Part shown: piece after piece, positions 16,230 through 25,116 of the stretch
Numbering within the stretch: position 1 is the first letter of the stretch
Layout: each line of letters starts with the position of its first letter
From: Candidatus Fermentibacteraceae bacterium
GTDB lineage: Bacteria > Fermentibacterota > Fermentibacteria > Fermentibacterales > JCC-6
Length of the DNA stretch: 35,855 nt
NCBI GenBank assembly: GCA_016936235.1
Contig: JAFGPK010000063.1
Coordinates: forward strand, 1-35,855
Reading direction: 5' to 3'
Translations under genes and position numbers: made by a program
The notes under the pieces: generated by a model
Seen by the model: the letters and a program-made list of their open reading frames with translations, nothing else
Databases searched by the model: none
Told to the model about the DNA's origin: nothing

Positions 16230-18704
16230 TCAGTTCCCGGGTGCTTCCGTCCCCGCACCCCCGACATACATGTCGAACCACCTCAGCTGCTCCCACAGCA
16301 CGTGCTCCACACTCTCCCAGGCCTGGTAGCCGTGGTCCTCGAAGGGCAGCAGCACCAGCCTGGCGGTGCCGCCGGAACTCCTTACCGCTTCGTAGAAGAT
16401 CTCCGACTGGAAGGTTCGGGTCCCCGGGTTTGAGTCGTCTTCGCCGTGGATGATAAGGATGGGCTCGTTGACCCGGTCGGCGAAGAAGAGCGGCGATACC
16501 TGGATGTAGACATCCCTGGCCTCGAAGAGGGAACGGCGCTCGGACTGAAAACCGAAGGGCTGATTGGTCTTGTTGTACGAGCCGCTGCGCGCGATGCCGG
16601 CCGTGAACAGGTCCGTGTGCGCCAGGAGATTGGCGACCATCAGCGCTCCGTGGCTGTGGCCGATTATGCCTATCCGGTCGGGATCTGCCACTCCCATCTC
16701 CACCGCCTTCGCCACCGCGGCTTCCGCGTCCGCCACCAGCTGCGGAACGAAGGTGTCGTACGTGGTCTCGGGATCCCCGATCATGGGCATGGAGGTTCTG
16801 TAGAGAACCGCATAGCCCCTGAGCAGGAAATAAAGGGATGAGGAGCCGTACATTCGCATGAATCTCCGGGCCGAGCCTGTGACCTGACCGGCCGTGGCGG
16901 CGCCTGAGTATTCCATGGGATAGGCATCGATCACAACGGGCAGCCGTGTGCCCTCCTCATAGCCCGGCGGCAGGAAGAGCTGGAAACTGAGGGGTACGCC
17001 GTCCTCGCGCTCGTAGTGCACGATACGGTTCTCGATCTCCCTCAGCTGCGGCGCCGGGTCCTCGAAACTCGTTATCGGTTCGCGGGAAAGGGTGCGGGTC
17101 GCCTCGCCGTCGGCCGCCTCGATCTCATCACCCAGTGTTGCCAGGTAGTAGTTGGGCACATCGGCGGGGGATTCGGAACGCAGAACGAAGTGGTCCTCGT
17201 CCCCGGCGAAAGCCTCGAAGTACTCGTAGCGCTCAGGGTCACAGCGGAAAAGGCGCCGGGTTTCGCCGGTGTTCATGTCCCGGAGGTCAAGGAATGGTCT
17301 GTCACCTTCTTCGGTGCCGCCGCTGCCGCTGAAGTATACAGCGTCGCCGTTCTGATGCATCACCCACCGTCCGTCGGGCAGCTGCCTCAGGACCGGATCG
17401 CCGGGATTGCCATATCGGTCGTCTTCATCGAAGTCGTACCAGAGACTGGCGTTGCCCTCGTCGACGTCCAGCAGCCGGAAATACTCCCAGCGGCCCATGC
17501 GGTCCCACTCTCCCAGCATGAGTGTGCCGCCTTCAGCGCCCCAGGACATCTGCCAGATGCGATGTTCCGCCCGGAATACCTCCTCGGGCTCGCCGGTGAA
17601 GGGCTCATCAAGTCGCATCAGGCGATCCCGATGCGGCGCCTCGACCACCGGGTCGCCGCCGTCCAGAGCCTCGATCCAGAAGAGCTGGTGCGGTGCCGTG
17701 GCCCGCCAGGATACGGAACGGGGTCCCTCCGGGACGCCGTGAACAGGTACCGCGTCAGCCAGCGGAAGAGACGCGATAACGGCCACGAACTCCCCATCCG
17801 CCGTCCGGACCTCGATCTCTCTGGCGAAGCGCCACCAGGCGACTTCATGGGACCAGGGGCCCACCACGCGCTCCGAAAGGACGTACTCGCCGTCAGGGGA
17901 GAAATCGACATAGCAGTAATGTGCGTCGTCTCCTATCACGGTCACATCGCCGAGGTCGGGACCCACTACGGCCGGTTCGGATCTGAAGTAGTAATCGAAA
18001 AGCTCATTGTCGTATGCGGTTCGAAGAAGATTACGGGCCTCGTAGGTGGATCGGGCGGAAGCTTCTGTCCCTTCCACGACCTTGGGTCCAACGGGAATCG
18101 CAGGCGGTTCGGGCGCCGGTCCCCGTTCCGGGATGCGGAGGACCAGCAGGCGCTCCTGGTCCGGAAGCCAGCTCACCGCATTCCCCATCAGGGGATTCAG
18201 GGCTACGCCCTCTATCTCCATCAGGTCGCCGTCCACCGAGCCCACCCACAGGCCCAGATGATCGGAGTGACTTACAGTGAGCGCAAAACGCCGGCCATCC
18301 GCGGTGAACTCCACATCGAATACCTCAGCACCGTCAGGCAAGGCAAGAGGAGAGATGGCGCCTCCCTCCACCTCCGCCAGGCGGGGGGACGTACTCCCGT
18401 GACTGCCGTGAATAGTATTGAGGGCGGGATTCACCCGTATGCCAGCCAGCTCGTACATCGGTGCGGCAAGCTCGGCAAGGGGAGGGTAGGTCACGGGATC
18501 CGCGAGGAGCAGGTACTCTCCGGTGGGCGATGTCCACACCCAGGGGAGCTGGGGCGCGTGGAGCACCTCCAGAATGTCTTCGGGAGGAGACTGCCACTCT
18601 GTAACCGATTGCACGCCGTCGTCTGACGCCCACGCAGCCTGTCCCATGAAAGCTCCCGCCATCAGCAGAAGCAATGCCATCTCAGCCATCGGATTCCTTG
18701 TCAT
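16230..18704 (-). CDS. Secreted S9 family (prolyl oligopeptidase-type) peptidase
   Basis: 824 aa; signal peptide; catalytic serine motif 'GIIGHSHGALMVANLLAHTDLF', 'ILIIHGEDDSNPGTRTFQSEIFYEAVRSSGG', catalytic His 'PFEDHGYQAWES'. Confidence 0.92.
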   Translation of the reverse strand: MTRNPMAEMALLLLMAGAFMGQAAWASDDGVQSVTEWQSPPEDILEVLHAPQLPWVWTSPTGEYLLLADPVTYPPLAELAAPMYELAGIRVNPALNTIHGSHGSTSPRLAEVEGGAISPLALPDGAEVFDVEFTADGRRFALTVSHSDHLGLWVGSVDGDLMEIEGVALNPLMGNAVSWLPDQERLLVLRIPERGPAPEPPAIPVGPKVVEGTEASARSTYEARNLLRTAYDNELFDYYFRSEPAVVGPDLGDVTVIGDDAHYCYVDFSPDGEYVLSERVVGPWSHEVAWWRFAREIEVRTADGEFVAVIASLPLADAVPVHGVPEGPRSVSWRATAPHQLFWIEALDGGDPVVEAPHRDRLMRLDEPFTGEPEEVFRAEHRIWQMSWGAEGGTLMLGEWDRMGRWEYFRLLDVDEGNASLWYDFDEDDRYGNPGDPVLRQLPDGRWVMHQNGDAVYFSGSGGTEEGDRPFLDLRDMNTGETRRLFRCDPERYEYFEAFAGDEDHFVLRSESPADVPNYYLATLGDEIEAADGEATRTLSREPITSFEDPAPQLREIENRIVHYEREDGVPLSFQLFLPPGYEEGTRLPVVIDAYPMEYSGAATAGQVTGSARRFMRMYGSSSLYFLLRGYAVLYRTSMPMIGDPETTYDTFVPQLVADAEAAVAKAVEMGVADPDRIGIIGHSHGALMVANLLAHTDLFTAGIARSGSYNKTNQPFGFQSERRSLFEARDVYIQVSPLFFADRVNEPILIIHGEDDSNPGTRTFQSEIFYEAVRSSGGTARLVLLPFEDHGYQAWESVEHVLWEQLRWFDMYVGGAGTEAPGN

Positions 18705-19029
18705 TATCGCCTTTCCTCAAACATTCGCCTTGAGCGGCGCGATTGGCCGCCTGTGCCGGAAGGCTTTGTTAAAATACATATTCAAGTCTCATCCGTATCT
18801 ACCTGAACTTCTCCAGTTTACCCTCTACTCCGGACCAACGCGCGAGCTCGTCTGTGTCAACCTCAATCTGTGACATTCCCGAGACGGGTTTCAAACGGGT
18901 TTCCTCTTCTCCCGGGCCTTCTCCTGTTCATCAGAAGGCGTTCCCTGAGGTCATCCGGGCAGAACGTCACAGCTCTTTCGAGGAGATCTTTGAGCTCTTT
19001 GATCCGTGTCAAACACGGGTTATATGTTC

Positions 19030-20277
19030 TTAATTTTCTTTATCAAGTAATTTCGCAGCAATGTCCTCCGCCTTCTCGAATGATGCCGCCTCGAAAGGCT
19101 CTTCCAGGAAACGTTTGACATTCGGAGAGGTTCGGGCTTCACTTATGAATGTATTGCCCTGATACCACTCTTTTACCTGCACTTTCCCGTATTTGTGGAG
19201 ATATGCCCAGTATTTTCCCATCTTTCCCTCCTGATAGCGATTAAGGATTTCAACAATAGAATAGTACCCGTTCTCTTTAGCGATAGAAGCTGCAGTATAG
19301 TTATTATTGGTCACAATTGCCGGATCAGCCCCTTTTTCCAGAAGGAATTCTACAATACTGGAATGACCTCCATTCGCAGCCCAGATCAGTGGTGTGATAT
19401 TGTGATCTGCATTCCTGGCATTAATGTCGGCACCTTCCGAAACCAATAATTCGACTATATCAGGATGTCCAGTTTTCGCAGCAGCCATTAGAGCTGTTGA
19501 TTTCCTTCCACTTGTTGCATTCACATCAGCTCCCGAATCGATCAGTCTTTTTACAAGCTCTATATCGGCAGTGGCGCATTCACAGGCGACCATCAAGGAA
19601 TTGAAACCGCCATTGTCCTTTTTATGAATATCAATACCATTATCAATAAGTAAATTACTGATTTGAGAATGACCATTGAATGCTGAGAGTATCAGAGCGG
19701 TTGCTCCATTGCTATTGCACGCATTTATATCCACACCCTGCTTCAGTAGAATTTTTACGAGCTGATGACTACCCTCCTCGGAATGAACAAGGAATTCATT
19801 ATTGGCACGATCCACATTATCCGTGATTTCTGCTGAAATCTCGGCGGGAGTCGAATAATCCACTTCGACTATCGCTTGCTGGAATAACTCTACACTGTAT
19901 AGATTCGGCTTTTTCCCGAATCCAAGGAATCCGCGACTTCCCTTTTCTGAGATATCCACTCTTACGATACGGAAGGCTTCCGCACTTTTATCGACTGCCA
20001 CCCTTCCGGCTTCCGCTTCATCGAAAGCGCGCAGATTCTTGATTTCCCGGGTTGGTTTGCGCACTACATTCTCTTTAACGTTTACGGCATTACCGGGTAT
20101 TTCCTTTCTTGCCTTTTCAAAAGCTTCATCAATAGTATCAGCCGATACTCTCCTGCTCAGTCTGACGGATTCCTTTTGTTCCGAAGCCACCAGGAAGAAC
20201 CCGGAGGGGATCTTCTTATGAAGTTCTTCCTCCGCCTTCGATAGCGTATCTGCTTTCAGTTTCAGATTTCTTTCCAT
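19030..20277 (-). CDS. Ankyrin-repeat protein with Jag_N-like N-terminal modules
   Basis: 415 aa; about six ankyrin repeats ('NGATALILSAFNGHSQISNLLIDNGIDIHKKD...'); N-terminal 'SEKGSRGFLGFGKKPNLYSVEL' resembles the Jag_N 'KGFLGxGxKxAxVxV' signature. Strong RBS AAGGAGGG. Confidence 0.85.
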   Translation of the reverse strand: MERNLKLKADTLSKAEEELHKKIPSGFFLVASEQKESVRLSRRVSADTIDEAFEKARKEIPGNAVNVKENVVRKPTREIKNLRAFDEAEAGRVAVDKSAEAFRIVRVDISEKGSRGFLGFGKKPNLYSVELFQQAIVEVDYSTPAEISAEITDNVDRANNEFLVHSEEGSHQLVKILLKQGVDINACNSNGATALILSAFNGHSQISNLLIDNGIDIHKKDNGGFNSLMVACECATADIELVKRLIDSGADVNATSGRKSTALMAAAKTGHPDIVELLVSEGADINARNADHNITPLIWAANGGHSSIVEFLLEKGADPAIVTNNNYTAASIAKENGYYSIVEILNRYQEGKMGKYWAYLHKYGKVQVKEWYQGNTFISEARTSPNVKRFLEEPFEAASFEKAEDIAAKLLDKEN

Positions 20278-20313
20278 TATTGACCCTCCTTTAGTTCCTT
20301 ACACGTAACAATC

Positions 20314-20342
20314 AGCGTAACCGGCGCCGTGACACTTGTCAA
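20314..20342 (-). promoter_or_regulatory. Candidate sigma70-like promoter of the ankyrin gene
   Basis: On the minus strand TTGACA (20337-20342), 17-nt spacer, TACGCT (20314-20319, 3/6 match to consensus). Confidence 0.35.
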
Positions 20343-20537
20343 GCGACACCCGGATTCCCGCACCTCCTTCCATTGAATTGATCGATTCTGTAATGGTTTC
20401 CGGGGCACAAGAACCTGAAGACAACAGGGGTCTATCCGCGCGTCATGAAGGGTATGAAACCTGCTGCGGCCAGCCCGCCGGATTCGCCTTACAATCGCCT
20501 ACATTGAAATACTGTATGGATATAGGTATGTAAATAC

Positions 20538-20550
20538 ATGATTAAATCAT
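20538..20550. promoter_or_regulatory. Palindrome ATGATT-A-AATCAT, candidate distal operator
   Basis: Perfect inverted repeat around one base, upstream of the ArsR-family regulator gene. Confidence 0.4.
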
Positions 20551-20599
20551 ATGTATTAGTATTGTTTCGGGGTAGCATTCCCTGTCTGGCTGCCCGCAG

Positions 20600-20627
20600 T
20601 TGACATATGAAAATATTATCATATAAT
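20600..20627 (+). promoter_or_regulatory. Near-consensus sigma70-like promoter overlapped by an ATATGA/TCATAT inverted repeat
   Basis: TTGACA (20600-20605), 16-nt spacer, TATAAT (20622-20627). IR ATATGA (20605-20610)/TCATAT (20619-20624), with a second TCATAT at 20627-20632. Confidence 0.75.
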
Positions 20628-20634
20628 CATATCT

Positions 20635-21561
20635 ATGAAGAACCTATTCGGGGCACTGGCCAATTCCGGCAGGCTGAGGATGATGCGGATACTCCTTCGC
20701 GGGCCGCTGAACGTCAGCGAGATCTCGGACATTCTCGGGCTCTCGCAGAGCAACGTGAGCCACAGCCTCAGAGTACTCCTTGATGCGAACCTGGTATTGC
20801 GCAAGGGCAAGGGTAGCTGGGCGTACTACAGCCTGAACAGGCAAGACCCGGTTGCCGGGATGCTGATCGAAGTCGTCTCCTCCGGTGTCAGGAAGATAGA
20901 GAACTACGACAACGACATGTCTGAACTCCGCCTGTGCTATGACCGGCGCCGGAAGGAAGCACGGGAGTTCTTCGACCGTGTGGCCGCCGAGCTCGATGAA
21001 GTCTCATACCTGATGCCGAGTCCCGACGGGTACATAGATGCAGTCCTTGACGGTTTCCCCCGCGGAGGCGTGGTCCTGGATGCGGGATGCGGCAGCGGTG
21101 ACATGGTCCTGCGCATTCTCCGGTCCGGCATGTCCGTCATAGGTGTGGACCAGTCACAGGAGATGCTGTCACAGGCAGGCAAGAAGATCGGCTCCGACTG
21201 GGGAGGCAACAGCGTGGAGCTCCGCCTGGGCAGCGCCGAGCATCTGCCCGTTGCCGATTCGTCAGTTGACGGGATACTTGCGCATATGCTGCTGCATCAC
21301 CTGAGCGAGCCATCCGAGTTCTTCACAGAGGCTGCAAGGGTGTGCAGGGAGGGGGGAAGATGCAGTGTTGTGGAGCTGGCTCCCCATGAGGATTCCGATC
21401 TGAAGAGGATGCAGGGTGACCTTTGGCCGGGACTTGACCGGGGGGAGGTCCGGGACTGGATGGTCTCCGCTGGATTCGTTGACATACATGAGATAGCGGC
21501 CGGGGACGGAAGGGTCTTCATCCTTTCGGGGCTGCTGAAGGGAAGGAATGGAAATGGCTGA
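20635..21561 (+). CDS. ArsR-family regulator fused to SAM-binding methyltransferase domain (SahR-like)
   Basis: 308 aa; N-terminal ArsR HTH '[60 protein letters not shown]'; C-terminal methyltransferase '[38 protein letters not shown]'. Adjacent to ahcY. Confidence 0.9.
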   Translation: MKNLFGALANSGRLRMMRILLRGPLNVSEISDILGLSQSNVSHSLRVLLDANLVLRKGKGSWAYYSLNRQDPVAGMLIEVVSSGVRKIENYDNDMSELRLCYDRRRKEAREFFDRVAAELDEVSYLMPSPDGYIDAVLDGFPRGGVVLDAGCGSGDMVLRILRSGMSVIGVDQSQEMLSQAGKKIGSDWGGNSVELRLGSAEHLPVADSSVDGILAHMLLHHLSEPSEFFTEAARVCREGGRCSVVELAPHEDSDLKRMQGDLWPGLDRGEVRDWMVSAGFVDIHEIAAGDGRVFILSGLLKGRNGNG

Positions 21562-22963
21562 TTACAAGGTTGCTGATCTGTCTCTGGCCGATTTCGGCAG
21601 GAGGGAGATCGAAATAGCGGAGAAGGAGATGCCCGGGCTCATGTCAGTGCGCGAGAAGTACGGGCAGAGCAAACCCCTTGCCGGACTGAGGATCACCGGT
21701 TCGCTGCACATGACCGTGCAGACCGCCGTACTCATTGAGACCCTGCGTGAGCTGGGGGCTGACGTCCGCTGGGCAAGCTGCAACATCTTCTCGACCCAGG
21801 ACCACGCGGCGGCGGCCATGGCTGCAGCCGGAGTACCGGTCTTCGCCTGGAAGGGCGAAACCCTGGACGAGTACTGGTGGTGCACGAGGCAGGCGCTGAC
21901 CTTCCCCGGTGGCAGGGGTCCCAACCTCATTGTGGACGACGGCGGGGACGCCACCCTCATGGTCCACTGGGGTTGCGAGATGGAGAGGGAGTTCGCGAAG
22001 ACCGGTGCACTCCCCTCCGATTTCACGGGCCAGGGTGACGAGGTCGCCCTGAAGCGGAATCTCCTGGCGGGAGCAAAGGCGGCTCCTTCGTTCTGGAGCG
22101 GCATCGTCCCCGAGATCATCGGCGTGTCCGAGGAGACCACCACTGGAGTGCACAGGCTGTACAGCAACATGAAGGCGGGCAAGCTGCTGTTCGCGGCCTA
22201 CAACGTGAACGACTCGGTTACCAAGAGCAAGTTCGACAATCTCTACGGGTGCAGGGAGTCGCTGGCCGACGGCATCAAGCGGGCCACCGACGTGATGGTG
22301 GCTGGCAAGAGCGTGCTTATCTGCGGATACGGCGACGTGGGCAAGGGCTGCGCCCAGAGCATTGACGGCTTCGGCGCCAGAGTAATTGTGACGGAAATCG
22401 ATCCCATCTGCGCGCTTCAGGCCGCCATGGAGGGTTTCGAGGTCACTACCGTCGAGGAAGCCCTCTCGGAGGCATCAATAATCGTGACCGCCACCGGCAA
22501 TTACAATGTCATTACGGCGGAGCACATGAGCCGGATGAAGGACCAGACCATAGTCTGCAATATCGGCCATTTCGACAACGAGATAGATGTTGCCGGCCTG
22601 GAAGCCTGGCCCGGTATCACGAAGGAGGAGATCAAGCCCCAGGTTCACAGGTTCACGTTCCCCGACGGGCACTCAATCTTCCTTCTTGCAGAGGGCAGGC
22701 TCGTCAATCTCGGCTGCGCCACGGGGCATCCCAGCTTCGTGATGAGCAACTCCTTCACGAACCAGTGCATGGCCCAGATAGCCCTGGCGGAGGAGAGACC
22801 CGCGGTAGGGGTTTACATGCTCCCCAAGATTCTGGACGAGGAGGTGGCCAGGCTCCACCTGGACAAGCTGGGAGTGAAGCTCACGAAACTGACGAGAGAA
22901 CAGGCCGATTATATCGGCGTGGACATGAACGGGCCCTACAAGCCCGAGCATTACAGGTACTAG
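21554..22963 (+). CDS. ahcY: Adenosylhomocysteinase (S-adenosylhomocysteine hydrolase)
   Basis: '[41 protein letters not shown]', '[41 protein letters not shown]', C-terminal '[13 protein letters not shown]'. Overlaps the upstream regulator. Confidence 0.98.
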   Translation: MADYKVADLSLADFGRREIEIAEKEMPGLMSVREKYGQSKPLAGLRITGSLHMTVQTAVLIETLRELGADVRWASCNIFSTQDHAAAAMAAAGVPVFAWKGETLDEYWWCTRQALTFPGGRGPNLIVDDGGDATLMVHWGCEMEREFAKTGALPSDFTGQGDEVALKRNLLAGAKAAPSFWSGIVPEIIGVSEETTTGVHRLYSNMKAGKLLFAAYNVNDSVTKSKFDNLYGCRESLADGIKRATDVMVAGKSVLICGYGDVGKGCAQSIDGFGARVIVTEIDPICALQAAMEGFEVTTVEEALSEASIIVTATGNYNVITAEHMSRMKDQTIVCNIGHFDNEIDVAGLEAWPGITKEEIKPQVHRFTFPDGHSIFLLAEGRLVNLGCATGHPSFVMSNSFTNQCMAQIALAEERPAVGVYMLPKILDEEVARLHLDKLGVKLTKLTREQADYIGVDMNGPYKPEHYRY

Positions 22964-23061
22964 CGGATTGCGGATCGGTGTGGCGGGGAATGGCCGTGAG
23001 TGCGTATATTCCCAGCCCCCATTGCCAGAAATAACAGGCAGCTAGAAAAGAGAGGCGAGAC

Positions 23062-23463
23062 GTGGCAAACAAGATCAGAGTGTTGCTGATTGACGATGAT
23101 CCGGACTTCGTCGAGGCTAACAGCATCGTTCTCGAGGCCAGCGGTTTCGAGGTGCTTACCGCCGGTAGCGGCGCCGAGGGTCTGGAGAAGGTGAAGGAGC
23201 AGAGCCCGGACGTTGTGATCCTTGACGTAATGATGGAGCAGACGGACGAAGGCTTCGCCGTTGCGAGAAGGATACGCTCCAAACTTCACAGCGAGGTCCC
23301 CATAATCATGCTTACCTCAGTTGGTAAGGTGACGGGTTACGATTTCAATCCGGACGAGCATCCGGATTTCTTCCCCGTCGACATCTTCCTGGAGAAGCCC
23401 GTGCCCCCATCTATACTTGTAAGCAAGGTGCGCGAGGTTCTCAAGAAGGGAGAGGATCAGTGA
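23062..23463 (+). CDS. Stand-alone response-regulator receiver domain protein
   Basis: 133 aa; 'VLLIDDDPDFVEAN', 'DVVILDVMM', 'IIMLTSV', 'FLEKPVPP'; no output domain; GTG start at 23062. Confidence 0.93.
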   Translation: MANKIRVLLIDDDPDFVEANSIVLEASGFEVLTAGSGAEGLEKVKEQSPDVVILDVMMEQTDEGFAVARRIRSKLHSEVPIIMLTSVGKVTGYDFNPDEHPDFFPVDIFLEKPVPPSILVSKVREVLKKGEDQ

Positions 23464-23921
23464 GCCGCAAACCCGTGGAGATCGTCGCCTCCGCCGTGGA
23501 GAATCACGGCAGCGGCAGGGAGGCTGTCATGGAGATGCTCACCGACGTCAACAGGGAGCTGGGATACATTCCAGAGGAGGCCATAAGGGCCATCGCTGCA
23601 GCCGTGGGTGTAAGCAACGCCGAAATATACAGCGTTCTCTCATTCTACTCGTTCTTCTCCACAGAGCCCAGGGGCAGGAACATAGTCCGCCTCTGCAAGA
23701 CCATCAGCTGCGAGATGAACGGTTCGAGGGACATACTTGCCGCCCTTGAGAGCGAACTCGGCATAAAGGCCGGGGAGACCACGCCTGACAGGAGGGTGAC
23801 CCTGGAGACTACCAGCTGCATAGGCCTGTGCGACGAGGGTCCCGCCATGCTGGTGAACGATACTCCCCATACACGGCTCACGCCGGAGGAAGCCCGCAGG
23901 ATCGTCGCGGGTCTTGAATAG
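23460..23921 (+). CDS. NuoE-like [2Fe-2S] subunit of NAD-dependent [FeFe] hydrogenase (HydC/HndA-type)
   Basis: 153 aa; 'MLTDVNRELGYIPEEAIRAIAAAVGVSNAEIYSVLSFYSFFSTEPRG', C-x4-C 'CKTISC' and C-x3-C 'CIGLC'; GTGA overlap with the receiver gene. Confidence 0.9.
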   Translation: MSRKPVEIVASAVENHGSGREAVMEMLTDVNRELGYIPEEAIRAIAAAVGVSNAEIYSVLSFYSFFSTEPRGRNIVRLCKTISCEMNGSRDILAALESELGIKAGETTPDRRVTLETTSCIGLCDEGPAMLVNDTPHTRLTPEEARRIVAGLE

Positions 23922-25116
23922 GGAGGCTGAAACAATGAGCGAGATGAAAGTGCTGACGGCCGATCAGCAGCCGGAGACCGGCGCGGCCCTGAAGAGGGCG
24001 CTGGAGATGACCGCGGCGGACGTGGTGTTCGAAGTGCGTGAATCGGGCATGAGGGGCCGCGGCGGAGCCGGGTTCCCCGTGGGTATCAAGTGGAACCTCG
24101 CGGGTGCCGCGTCGGGCACCGACAAGATGGTCATCTGCAATGCCGACGAAGGCGAGCCGGGCACCTTCAAGGACAGGCTTCTCATTGAGAAGTACGCTAA
24201 ACAGCTACTCGAAGGCATGACGATAGCCGGCTACGCAATAGGGTCCAGCAGGGGCATCATCTATCTCAGGGCCGAGTACACCTATCTGATCCCGGCCATT
24301 ACGGAAGCCAGGCGGGAACTCATCGACAGGAAGCTCATGGGCTCCTACATCCTTGGAGGCAGTTTCAACTTCGATGTCGAGGTCCGTCCGGGCGCCGGCG
24401 CGTATGTGTGCGGAGAGGAAACCTCACTCATAGAGAGCCTGGAGGGCAAGAGAGGCGAACCCCGGAACAAGCCGCCGTTCCCCGTGAACTCCGGCTACCT
24501 CTGCAGACCCACCATAGTCAACAACGTGGAGACCTTCGTGAACGTGCCCCACATAATACTGAACGGCTCGGACTGGTACAGGGAGCTGGGCATCGGCGAC
24601 ACCACCGGGACCAAGCTCTTCAGCGTTTCCGGTGACGTTGAGAGGTCCGGCGTCTACGAGATGCAGATGGGCTCAACCATTGGCGAGCTCCTCGAGCTTG
24701 CCGGTGCGAAGGATGTTCAGGCGGTTCAGGTCGGCGGCGCCAGCGGCGCCACCATTGCGGCGGACGAGCTGGACCGCAGGCTCTCCTTCGAGGACCTGCC
24801 GCCGGGAGGATCGGTCATAGTGTTCAACAGGTCCCGCAACATGATGAACGTTCTGGAGAATTTCCTTGAATTCTTCGTCCACGAGTCCTGCGGCCAGTGC
24901 ACTCCCTGCAGGGAAGGCAACGTACGTCTGCTGGACACTGCCAGGGCCATCAGGGACGGGCGGATTACAAGCAGGGAAGAGCTGAAGGACTTCTTCATGC
25001 TCGCAGAGATAATGAAACTGGGAAGCAAATGCGGGCTTGGACAGACCTCGCCCAACTGCTTCGTGGACATAGTAACCAAGTTCGTAGAACTGCCGGGCGG
25101 AAAGGGAGGTATGTAA
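23914..25116 (+). CDS. NuoF-like flavoprotein subunit of NAD-dependent [FeFe] hydrogenase (HydB/HndC-type, compact)
   Basis: 400 aa; 'GMRGRGGAGFPVGIKWNLA', 'NADEGEPGTFKDR', 'RPGAGAYVCGEETSLIESLEGKRGEPRNKPPFP', 'ESCGQCTPCREG'. Confidence 0.94.
   Translation: MNREAETMSEMKVLTADQQPETGAALKRALEMTAADVVFEVRESGMRGRGGAGFPVGIKWNLAGAASGTDKMVICNADEGEPGTFKDRLLIEKYAKQLLEGMTIAGYAIGSSRGIIYLRAEYTYLIPAITEARRELIDRKLMGSYILGGSFNFDVEVRPGAGAYVCGEETSLIESLEGKRGEPRNKPPFPVNSGYLCRPTIVNNVETFVNVPHIILNGSDWYRELGIGDTTGTKLFSVSGDVERSGVYEMQMGSTIGELLELAGAKDVQAVQVGGASGATIAADELDRRLSFEDLPPGGSVIVFNRSRNMMNVLENFLEFFVHESCGQCTPCREGNVRLLDTARAIRDGRITSREELKDFFMLAEIMKLGSKCGLGQTSPNCFVDIVTKFVELPGGKGGM

Noticed and set aside
15929-16267. 112 aa minus-strand ORF (MSGVRGRKHPGTEPAAAWG...)
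   Set aside because: Overlaps the 3' end of the S9 peptidase and its start region reads as a shadow. The segment after about 16,200 could contain a short real gene but there is no RBS or family support.
17016-18626. 536 aa plus-strand ORF
   Set aside because: Antisense shadow of the S9 peptidase gene, whose signal peptide and catalytic motifs are clear. The plus product is low-information His/Arg/Gly-rich sequence typical of GC-rich complements.
19004-19018. Hairpin CCGTGT-CAA-ACACGG as a terminator for the ankyrin gene
   Set aside because: Short 6-bp stem and no T-tract on the minus strand side; insufficient for a terminator call.
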